Assembly: GCA_014529385.2 (NCBI GenBank)
Contig: CM043964.1
Coordinates: 137,463,029 to 137,527,028, forward strand
Length of the DNA stretch: 64,000 bases
Direction of reading: 5' to 3'
Source of the DNA: Adiantum capillus-veneris
Lineage: Eukaryota; Streptophyta; Polypodiopsida; Polypodiales; Pteridaceae
Positions 42,333-51,892 of this stretch are shown piece by piece; within the stretch, counting starts at the first letter, position 1; each line of letters starts with the position of its first letter. The position numbers and the translations under genes were made by a program. The notes under the pieces are model-generated. The model searched no databases, was not told the DNA's origin, and worked only from the letters and a program-made list of their open reading frames with translations.

Positions 42333-43463
42333 TTGACCATTGTGTTCGAAGAGCTGCACAGTCACAGGCTACTTGTCAATCCTAAGAAAAGTGAATTCTT
42401 CCACGACGAGATCCACTTTCTTGGCCTCATAGTCTCAAAGGATGGTGTCAGAATGGATCCCACAAAGGTCGAAGCTATTAAGACATGGCCAGACTTGAAG
42501 ACTGTGCACGATGTCAGAAGCTCCTTGGGATTGTGTTCCTACTATAGAAGGTTTATCAGGAATTTTGCAGAGATAGCATCACCTCTTCACGCTTTGCAGA
42601 AGAAAGAGGTCACTTTCAGATGGACACATAAAGAGATTTCAGCTTTTAGTCTCTTAAAGAAAAAGTTGACTTCAGATCCAGTAATTGTTTTGCCAGATCT
42701 CAAGAAGTCATTTGTGGTCCAGTGTGACACGTGTGGCAGTAGCATCGGAGCAGTGCTAATGCAAGATGAACGGGTAGTAGCTTATGAAAGCCGAATTTTG
42801 CAAGGGCCAGAGAGTACTATGCAAGTCTATGAGAAAGAGCTCTTGACCGTGATTCATGCGCTTTCTAATTGGAAGCACTACCTCTTGGGTGCTGATTTTG
42901 TTGTCCAAACAGATCATCAGACCTTCCGATACTTCTTGACAGAGTCAAAGTTATCAGAAAAGCATATGCGATGGGCAAACATTCTTTCTATGTTCCACTT
43001 CCAGATTATACATATGGAAGGCAAGAAGAATGTTGTGGCTGATGCGTTATCAAGGAAGCCACAAATTTCAGCTGTGTCAATTCCTTATCATCATGAGCTA
43101 GATGACATGAAGGAACAGTATGCTACTGATGAAGATTTTGCAAGGATGTTTGAACAGTTGCAAGAGGGGCAACATCATGAGCACTACCTCCTCAGAGATG
43201 GTTTTATGATGATGCATGGCAGACTTTGTGTCACTAGGCCATTGCGACATAAGGCCATGGAAGAGAGTCATGTCCCACCATATGCAGGGCATCGTGGTAT
43301 TAATGCGACAGTTAAAGCGGTAGAGACATTCTTCTATTGGCCTACCTTGAGGAGAGATGTGGATGCCTTTCTGCGAGCATGCGTGATTTGCCAAAAGGTC
43401 AAGTTTGATAGGCAAAAGGCACCAGGGCTGTTACAACCACTGCCGATTCCGACTAAGCCATGA
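42333..43463 (+). CDS. Element 1 RT thumb, RNase H and integrase N-terminus
   Basis: 376 codons: NPKKSEFFHDEIHFLGLIVS and LGLCSYYRRFIRNFAEIASP (RT connection), then RNase H from about residue 130 (VVQCDTCGSSIGAVLMQDER, YEKELLTVIHALSNWKHYLL, TDHQTFRYFL, NVVADALSR). The integrase HHCC zinc finger follows near residues 310-365 (ending CVICQKVKFDRQKAPGLLQP). A stop at 43,461 ends the frame just before the integrase core. Confidence 0.92.
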   Translation: MTIVFEELHSHRLLVNPKKSEFFHDEIHFLGLIVSKDGVRMDPTKVEAIKTWPDLKTVHDVRSSLGLCSYYRRFIRNFAEIASPLHALQKKEVTFRWTHKEISAFSLLKKKLTSDPVIVLPDLKKSFVVQCDTCGSSIGAVLMQDERVVAYESRILQGPESTMQVYEKELLTVIHALSNWKHYLLGADFVVQTDHQTFRYFLTESKLSEKHMRWANILSMFHFQIIHMEGKKNVVADALSRKPQISAVSIPYHHELDDMKEQYATDEDFARMFEQLQEGQHHEHYLLRDGFMMMHGRLCVTRPLRHKAMEESHVPPYAGHRGINATVKAVETFFYWPTLRRDVDAFLRACVICQKVKFDRQKAPGLLQPLPIPTKP

Positions 43464-44621
43464 GAAAGCATTGCTATGGACTTCATCTTTGATCTTCCAA
43501 GAACGCCAACAGGAAATGATGATATATAGACCATTATCTGCAGGTTCAGTAAGCAGGCCCATTTTATGCTTGTCAAGAAGAAGATAAAATCTGATCAGAT
43601 GGCACGCTTGTTTATGTACAATGTGTTTAAGTACCATGGTATGCCACAATCGATTGTTAGTGATCGTGATCCTCGCATGACCAGTTTGGTCTGGAGAGGA
43701 TTGTTTGAAAACATGGGCACTACGCTCAAGTTCTCGTCTTCGTTTCATCCACAAACTGATGGACAGTCAGAAGAGGCTAATTCTACTGTCTTAGATCTGT
43801 TGAAATGCTATGTGTCAGATAATAAAGGCAAGTGGGGACAGTATTTGCCTATGCTTGAATATGCGTACAATAATACGGTTCATTCGTCTACTGGCAAAGC
43901 ACCTTTTGAGATTGTTGAAGGCGGCAAAAAGGTTCCTCCCATTTTGCATACAAAGGACAAGATCTTTGAGGCAGAACGATATGTTGAGAACATGGATGAA
44001 ATGTATAAGAAAATTAAAGTTGCCTTGGAGAAGACTCAAGCAAAGCAGAAAAAGGTTGTTGATCGTCACCGTCGTGAATTGTTGTTATCACCTGGTGATT
44101 GGGTTCTGTTAAAATTCGAAAAGGCATGGTTAAAGAAGATGAAGGGCAAGGAACGGTTGTTTCCTAAGCTCAGTATACGTTACTATGCGCCTTTTCAAGT
44201 GCTTGACAAGATCAGCGATGTTGCTTACAGGCTGAAATTTCCTGATGCGTGGAAGATTCATAATGCGTTTCACATGAGTCTTCTAAGACCCTTCATGGGT
44301 GATGTGCCAGAAGATATGCCAGATGAGGATCAACCAGAAGTTGAGGAACTTGATGAGATCATGGTACCTGATCAAGTTTTGGCACATATGGATAGAAAAG
44401 TTAAAGGACACGTTGCAAGACGCTATTTGGTGAAGTTCAAGAACTATCTGTCTATGGATGCAAAGTGGATGGAAGAGTATGAACTGTCACAGTCACCAAA
44501 TGTATTGCAGCTTTACCTTGAAGCCTTTGGGTTACAGCCTAGCTATGCCCCAACCCAATGTGTGCAAAGGAGGGGTAATGATAGACCTAGCACATCAAAT
44601 GTACACATGAATTCAGTGTAA
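43464..44621 (+). CDS. Element 1 integrase core and chromodomain
   Basis: The first core Asp (MDFIFDLPR) lies in a short segment before the long frame 43,566-44,621. That frame carries the second Asp in VSDRDPRMTSLVW and the Glu in HPQTDGQSEEANSTV, then the GPF-like region LFPKLSIRYYAPFQVLDKI. A chromodomain follows near residues 270-315 (LAHMDRKVKGHVARRYLVKF, then SMDAKWMEE). Chromodomains direct integration to marked chromatin. A stop at about 43,528 and a shift break the core. Confidence 0.9.
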
Positions 44622-44756
44622 TAGATGGAAATGACAAAAGTACGAAGGCCTCATTAAGTCATTTGTATCTATGTGTTACAACCTTTCTTGCGGATACATG
44701 CGATGATAAAAGAGTGCTAACAACACAAGATCATCAGTGGCGTGTATTTATGGTAT

Positions 44757-44791
44757 GCAATCGAGGACGTTTGCGATTTCAAGAGGAGGTA
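44757..44791 (+). promoter_or_regulatory. Element 1 pre-LTR hairpin and polypurine tract
   Basis: GCAATCG-AGGA-CGTTTGC (44,757-44,774, one mismatch in a 7-bp stem) is followed by GATTTCAAGAGGAGGTA and the TGTCAC start of the LTR. Confidence 0.75.
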
Positions 44792-46620
44792 TGTCACGAG
44801 GACGTGGCAACTGCTAACCTTAGTTGTTGGTTTCTTTCCAATGATTTTTGTTTTATTTTTGAGATCCTCTTTTTGAAGTTGCAAACGGTCGGACATTGTA
44901 TGATCAATGTGAACAGTAGTTTCACCGGCAGATGGGAAGTTGGTCGGCATTGGAATTCGTATAGTAAGAGGATATATATACCTGTCTAGGCTCAGTGCAA
45001 GATCATGTAGTTCCCCCCATCACACTTAGCAAGTTGGTGGATACTAGGAAGTGAACTCAGCAAGAGCTTGCTTTCAAGGGCATCTAGTGCACTCTATAAG
45101 GGGAGTCCTACCAAACCTCGAGCAAAAACATCTGAGCAAACCAAAAACCAAGCAAGATAATTTGTGAAAGCAAGGTAATTTGAATGAACCGTAACTAAGC
45201 TCCCATTATTCATGGTTTGTAATGTGATGTTCTTTATCTTCTGTCCAAATACCATAACTTCAAAATTATAGTGATGATCCTCTTATAGTGCTACTTGATT
45301 ACCTCCACCTTGGTAAGTAGGAAGTAGCATAAACCATTGGCTAGTGTTCACAAAAATAAAGGTTTAATATATTTGTAACCAGCTAAAAACTATGACTTTG
45401 TTGAATCTATGACAAGAATCTGTGACAAATGTTAAAGGCATAAAGTCAAGGTGGGATCACCAACAAAAAGTATCCGACAGTTGGGCCACATTGCACTTTT
45501 GGATGCGGTCCCAATGAGGATAGATGGTCAGATGACCAATGGGAGCCCAACGGAAGCATCTCCTAAAAATTAGGGAACTGCTATTTTGGGCTGTAAAATG
45601 TGTTCACGTCATTACCTACGGTATGACTAGGGGACATTTTACAACTCTGCCACGAAGTCAACTGGGCAACCAATCGGGAGATTTTTAGGCAGCAACCCCG
45701 AAACGGGAAAAAGCTTGTAATCGCGCCAAGTGGCAGAATTCTGTGCACTTTCCTCTTGCATCAAAAAGTGGCGCTGAAATTGAAGTTGGGAGAGGCCTCA
45801 CTTTGCATTTTCGTCACAGGTTAAGAGCTATGGAGTGCTTTCTTTCCCTCTCATGTACAGTGTGGTGCTAGGAGTGATGCCCTGCACACTACACACTACT
45901 CTCTCTTTCCCCTACGTGCAATTATGTGATGCCCCATAAGAGTTCTCTTCAATTGACCGATGTACAGCTGTGAGGGTTCATGCTTTTGTGCTGAGGCAAG
46001 AGCCACCTTGAGCAGGAACAGGGGTAGCTAACTGCTACTCCAAAGCAGGCACCGGAGAGGGTCATGACCTCACCGTACAGGTGCGTTTTGAGCGTTGTGT
46101 ATGCGCTGTAAATTGACTGTTTTTCAGCCATACGGATGCCAAAACCATTAGGAATAGTGCCCCCTTTGGCAGAGGACAGTTAGGGGACTGTTTGGGGCTG
46201 AAAACAGGGCAAAAACCAGTAAATACAGCGTGCTGAATTACTGTTTTTGGTCAGGAATCAGAGGGTTTATGCCAGTGGAAGTGAGTTCCAACAGGGGGAT
46301 TGGTTTCGCGCAAGTTTTGGGGCTGTTATGCTGCCGAAATTTGGCCAAAACGGGTGGTATCTAGCGGGATACTCGTAAAGGATTCCCAAGACTCTACTTT
46401 GTAATTTACCCTCTTAAAGTATAAAGAAATACCGAAAGGGGTGCCAATTTTGGGGCCTACAAGTTGTCGGCGTCTGCTCGGAGCATTCTAGCTTCCGAGC
46501 CGTGTGTGCTTGAGTGTTAATTCCCGTCGAAGGTTTCCTTTGCATGTTCTCTCTCTGTGTGTGTCTAAAGTAAAGAATTTCGGGTGAAAGCCAAACCTAC
46601 CACCCCAGGGGCCAGTTTCA
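44792..46620 (+). repeat. LTR-A, 3' LTR of element 1
   Basis: 1,829 bp from TGTCACGAGG to GGCCAGTTTCA, starting right after the polypurine tract. A shorter relative lies inverted at 54,711-56,153. The shared LTR core is at about 46,419-46,458. It abuts a truncated minus-strand gag at 46,621. Confidence 0.88.
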
Positions 46621-47935
46621 TTGAACATCCACGAAATTCCAAGTAGCGCATCTCACCCTTCCAATGGCATGATATAGAACTCTTCTCTGCCCACATACAC
46701 CCTGAGTGCCAAGGACATGCCAACCCTGCCTGTGTTGTGTACCCCATCTCTTCAACTCTAATGCCCAGCTTCATAGCTAACTCTAGTGAGATAAAGTTGG
46801 CTTTGGCACCTGGATCAAAGAAGAAGAGTGTCGTCTGCTCCCAACTCACAGGCATCTATACTGGGCCTAACACCCACCATATCTGGCACCAAACCTACCG
46901 TGGGTTTAGGCTTCTTGCCTTTCTGATCCTCTTTATCATCTCAGTCAGCTGGTCTTTTCCTTTGTGGACAATTGGTAGCAAAGTGACCAGGCTGCTCGCA
47001 TATAAAGCATTTATTTTCAGCCATTAGGACAACCTTTTCCTCGAGCAACTTGCACACAAAAGGCTTCCTTTTCTGTTTCTTTGCCTGCGCTCCAGAGGTC
47101 CCGGTTGAATCCTTGTCTTTGGTGGCCTTTTCCGACCCATGTGACGCTTCAGAAGCCGTTTTCACAAAGGGCTTCTTCGCTGAATTTTTCTTTTGCTGTC
47201 CTCCTTTCTCGTTGCTCAGAAACCACTGTCCTCTCCTTTCAGCAAGGCAAGACTAGTGTTAGCAACTTTCATAAGCTGAGTGAGGGTAGCCACTCTGTTC
47301 TTGGTATAGTAATCGCGAAGCCCTCTAGGCAACCCACAACAGTACTTCTCTATCTGCTCTATCAATGGCACAAATTTGTAGGAGGTCACTGAGAGTAATG
47401 CTTTACAAAACCTCCGATTGTACTTCAGCAAGCTCTTGCATGTAGCCGAAGTATGCTGGTGCCAATCTGTCATGACGTCGGCTTCAAATTCATTTGACAG
47501 CCAAGCAGATGCAAACATTTGCTTGAAGTAAACCCAAGTGGCGGGTATCTGTCCTTGCATTAACAATGTCGTCCACCATGTAAGCGCATTGTCCTTTAAG
47601 AAAGTGGCAGCTTTTCTTACTTTAGAGGCCTCTGTGAAATTCCCTCCTGCATAAGCTCTATGAAACTACTGGAGGAAAGTGAGAGCCTTTGCTTTATCCT
47701 CGAAGCCACTGAAAGTGCTGAACTTTACAGATGCACCACCTTCTTTGTAAGTTTTCGGCTTTTCCAATGCCCCAAAATTCTCATACAAAATGGTCTGCAA
47801 CATGGGCATTGTAGTAAGCATGATCGGCACATCTTGGCCATTAACATTTTGCGTCACAGGTGCGACAGATTTGGCTTTGCATTTCTTAAAGCTATTCCAA
47901 CGTCTAGCTTTTCCAGGAATTCTCTTCAACAGTGA
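46621..47935 (-). pseudogene. Element 2: inverted gag-protease copy, truncated
   Basis: Minus-strand frames 47,929-47,666, 47,566-47,216, 47,165-46,941 and 46,855-46,621 align in order with element 1 gag and protease: NSFKKCKAKSVAPVTQNVNG, WVYFKQMFASAWLSNEFEAD, CFICEQPGHFATNC, FFDPGAKANFISLELAMKL, MRYLEFRGCS. Homology stops at 46,621, exactly where LTR-A ends. Several stops and shifts are present, and parts of the protease flap region are deleted. Confidence 0.88.
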
Positions 47936-48006
47936 ACAGTCGCTATAGTTTTCATCTGCAGAAGCCTAGCAAGGACTACTGATGCGGTAAGTGACCCCGT
48001 CTCACC

Positions 48007-48439
<433 letters not shown>

Positions 48440-48440
<1 letters not shown>

Positions 48441-48990
48441 TGTTCTCGTTTTTCTGTCGTTGCTTGCCAATGTGTAGGTGCACCATGCCTCGCAAACCCA
48501 ACCCAATTTGGAACGCACACACGAATGTCATTGCGGTGGTGAATACAGGAGGGCAAGCAGGATCAGGAACACGCACTTTGACTTGCAAGTATTGTGGAAA
48601 GCAAAAGACGAGTACCGTGACGCGTGTGTTGAGGCACCTTACTGGCGTCGGTACTACTGGGCATTACGGAGGATGTAAGCTTATTCCACCGGAGATTAAG
48701 GATGCTTTAAAGCTAGAGCACTTCCCAACAGGGAGTCTTCCCTTGTCCAAAGGTAAGAAAGGTAATGATGCAACACAGGATGCACTGTTTGCAGATTTGA
48801 CAGATGCACATACACAGCAGGAAAAGGATACTAGCAGGAAAAGGGCTCGTTACTCTCATGATGTAGATGAGGATACAAATCATGGGACTCGCGCCTATGC
48901 ACAATCTACTTTGCCTTCATGTGTCCATGCACAGTCCTGGGTAAAAGAGCGGCAAAAGATTGCACAAACAGAGATTGCTCGCACTCTCAT
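48440..48990 (+). pseudogene. hAT transposase N-terminus, right copy
   Basis: The frame starting MPRKPNPIWN (about 48,485) has the BED-type finger CKYCGKQKTSTVTRVLRHLT, then GC before KLIPPEIK, a KRAR patch, and KERQKIAQTEIARTL at the end. It is interrupted after CTCAT by a solo LTR and resumes at 50,357. Its product would be the DNA-binding part of a cut-and-paste transposase. It sits head to head with the minus-strand gag of element 2. Confidence 0.82.
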
Positions 48991-49136
48991 TGTTAGGTGC
49001 AGCGGAATGAATGTTTGCACTTTGCTCAAGATGAGTGCTCCGAACTGTGCTCAAGGTTCCTTTTGTTAGGTGCAGCGGAATGAATGTTTGCACTTTGCTC
49101 AAGATGAGTGCTCCGAACTGTGCTCAAGGTTCCTTT
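48991..49136 (+). repeat. 73-bp tandem duplication at the LTR terminus
   Basis: 48,991-49,063 and 49,064-49,136 are identical, and the unit starts exactly at the LTR's TG terminus. Confidence 0.92.
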
Positions 49137-50356
49137 TGTTCTTATGGAAGGGAGAGCCTTTCGTTCTTAATGAGAGAATGCTATGATCACAAACAAAGTG
49201 AATGGACACTGTGCGTGCAAGTGTATGAGAGTGAGAGATAGAGAGAGAAGAGAAATACGACACCAGAGACGTTGTGAAACCCTCCTCCGAAGGCCCCACT
49301 ATCTATGGCGAGAGTGGTCTACTTATGATTGCACAAACTGGTACAAATTGAATGCATGTGCCTGATGCAAGTCTAGGCTACGTCGACGACCACGGGGATG
49401 GCGAAGTCGACCTAAGGGCTGAAATCTGCAATCTTTCTACTGCTGTCCAAAAACGCTATGGGCTGAAATCTGTGGCTAGTCCAAAAACGCTGATTTGGGG
49501 GCTGTTTTCTGTGGGTCTTTGTTGCTGAAAATCTGCAGTTTTAGGGCTGAAAACTGAGGTTCTTACCGGGCTGAATCTGCTACTCTTAAGGCTGAATCTT
49601 GCTGGTCTTTTCTACTGCTGAAATCTCTGCAGGCTGAGGTCATAATGGCTGACAACGCTAGGCAGATGGGTTCCCAAAACGCTAGCTGTAAGGTTCTATG
49701 GCGATGGTGTCATGAGGCAAAAATGCCAGGCTTATGCTCTGCGAAAACGCTATCTGATGTGCCCTTCAAAAACGCTAGGCTTGAGAGGATCTTGCGGGAG
49801 GATATGATGCAAAAACGCCAAAGGGCTAGACTTGTTGGCGATGGTGCTGATGCAAAAACGCTATGTCTGATCTTGCTTCTGGCGAGGATCTGCTGATGCG
49901 AAAAACGCTAGGGGCAAGGGTTCTTCTGGCTTGGAGGGAATCCACCAAGGTCTTGTTGAGAAGTTGCCTGCTGAGCTGGGCTCCTGTTGCCTCTTCTGCC
50001 AAATAGTGCTAGCTCTAGTTTGCTTATATACAAACTTAGCAAAATTGCCCTACCTACTTTCCAACAAAAGTCACTTAAATTAATAGGTGAAAAATGTCAA
50101 AAATAGGGAAAATAAGCTAAATGCACTGGAAAATTCCCCTGAAGGATTTTGATGGATTCTGATGGGAATGCTTATGATCATGCTGTGTGCAACCGGAGGA
50201 TATGCATCTAATCTAAGTGACTAGTCATGCACGGTCTGCGAACAGACTCACAAAAGTGCCAGATCACTTCTTATTCTAGACTGACTTAACTAAACTGAAC
50301 CCTTGTCGTGCTGTAGCTTGTCCACGGACACATAGGGTTGGATGTGTCACGTGACA
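48991..50356 (+). mobile_element. Solo LTR in hAT gene, with 5-bp target duplication
   Basis: 1,366 bp, beginning TGTTAGGTGC and ending TCACGTGACA, flanked by CTCAT (48,986-48,990 and 50,357-50,361). The undisturbed left hAT copy has a single CTCAT at the equivalent place (about 32,466-32,470, reverse strand). The first 73 bp are duplicated in tandem. Orientation follows the TG...CA reading. The internal region is absent, so it is a solo LTR or a very short element. Confidence 0.85.
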
Positions 50357-51285
50357 CTCATATAGTGCATCATTGCATCTAATGTCTTGTGGATAGAGCA
50401 ATGGAAGAGAATGGTCCGAGCCATTGCACAAGTTGGCACCACAGATTCCTGGAGTGGCTTGGACTATCAAAAGATTTGCACGTCCATGTTAGATGAGCAG
50501 CGAGAGATCATTGACAGAGCATTGGTCCCGGTGAAACCTGGATGGTAGCACTTTGGTTGTACTATCATCTTTGACGGGTGGAGTGACATTTGTAGACACC
50601 ACATTATCAACATCCTTGTGTCCTGTTCTTGGTACATACTTCCTACGAGCCGTGGACGCGGGCAATGCTATTGAGCGAATTTCTGCGGAGTTTATTTTTG
50701 GGCATATCAAGCAAGCCATCAAGGAGGTCAGCAAGGAGAATGTGGTGCAGGTATTCCACATTCTTTGGCTCCCTTAAAATCCCTTTCTCTTCTAGGTTCT
50801 GATGATATCAATGATCATTTGATAGCTGGAAGTTGTAATTAATAAGGTAATGTTCGTATGGTTTTGCAGGTTATCACGGACAATGCGTCCAACTACAAGT
50901 CCATGGGGGAGATGGTTGAGGTGGAGTTCCCTCACATAGTTTGCACTCCATGTGCTGCACATTGTCTCGACTTGCTCATGGAGGATATTGGTAAGTTGTC
51001 TTGGGTACAGCCTATTGTTTCTAATGCAACGAAGATGACTACTTTTTTCCACAAAAAACATCAAGAACTTGCCATATTCAAGAGTCACAGCACACTAGAC
51101 ATGGTGCATCCCTCGAAGACTAGGTTTGCATACATGTACCTAGATTTCAAAGGCTTTACAGGTTGAGCGATCCATTGTTGCAGACAGTTGTGGACCCTAA
51201 GTGCCGGTTGATGCACCATGCTTCAACTGAGCCTTAGAAGTACATACTGCCCAAAAACTTGATGAGAGCTTTTGGGTCGAGATGC
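50357..51285 (+). pseudogene. hAT transposase, DUF659 region
   Basis: It continues the frame of the N-terminus: EQWKRMVRAIAQVGTTDSWS, then a TAG at about 50,547, FGCTIIFDGWSD, a frameshift, FLRAVDAGNAIERISAEFIF and ENVVQ. A 119-bp intron (50,751-50,869, GTATTC...TTGCAG) follows, then VITDNASNYKSMGEMVEVEF, PHIVCTPCAAHCLDLLMEDI and TRFAYMYLDF. These match the DUF659-type hAT catalytic region. It is cut at 51,285 by the LTR of element 3. Confidence 0.85.
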
Positions 51286-51879
51286 TATCACAAACACGTG
51301 ACGTGGCGTGCCCACAATACACACACATACACCCTCCCCTAGCACACAGTCCCAGAAATGCTGGCTGCTCCCGAAATTCATGCGAAGGGTGACGTGGCAT
51401 GTCTGTACGAACTGGCCCGGAAAATCCGGCGCAAAACGCAGGGCTACTGACACGTGGCAACAGCATACGAACAGCAGCGGCAGCTTTTGGGGTTTGCTTT
51501 TGGCTACGCAATCTTTACGCCAAGCAAGAGAAAAAGAGAGAGAGCCTTGATGCTTTATTTTTACAAGGCTTTTAATTTTCAGCTTTTGGGGCTCTGCTTT
51601 TGGCATCCCTTGTAAACCTATATAATAGTGGCTTGGGCTCCCACTTCTCAGAGCATCTGGACGCAGAGTCTGACAGGAGTCCCAACCACTCTATTGTACT
51701 TTGGCAGCAGATTTAATACAAAAAGAAATACCCAAAGGGGCGCCAGTCTTTGGGGCCAATGTCTCTAGGCACGGAACTCCGTCGGGCCGTGTTGAATCGA
51801 TTGTGAACTGTGAACTGTTTTGAAGTGAATTCCTGTCGTGTCGCGGTAGAATCTTGACTTAGTGTCCAAGTCTGTTACA
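51286..51879 (+). repeat. LTR-C, 5' LTR of element 3
   Basis: Begins TATCACAAACACGTGACGTGGC (the relative at 57,285 begins TGTCACAACTCGGTGACG, so the terminal TG is mutated) and ends GTCTGTTACA. The LTR core is at 51,714-51,758. It carries only a short GA run near 51,528-51,545. Confidence 0.85.
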
Positions 51880-51880
51880 G

Positions 51881-51892
51881 TGGTATCAGAGC
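51881..51892 (+). promoter_or_regulatory. Element 3 primer-binding site
   Basis: TGGTATCAGAGC, one base after the LTR end. The gag ATG follows with no spacer at 51,893. Confidence 0.95.

Larger units (their letters stand above)
33189..46620 (+). mobile_element. Element 1: chromodomain Ty3/gypsy retrotransposon
   Basis: Order gag, protease, RT, RNase H, integrase, chromodomain, polypurine tract, 3' LTR; integrase last is diagnostic of Ty3/gypsy. RT is split by a LINE (35,173-42,105). No 5' LTR or primer site is found upstream of gag; a hAT fragment lies there instead. Stops at 34,991 and in the integrase, plus shifts around 42,150-42,340, make it non-autonomous now. Confidence 0.88.
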
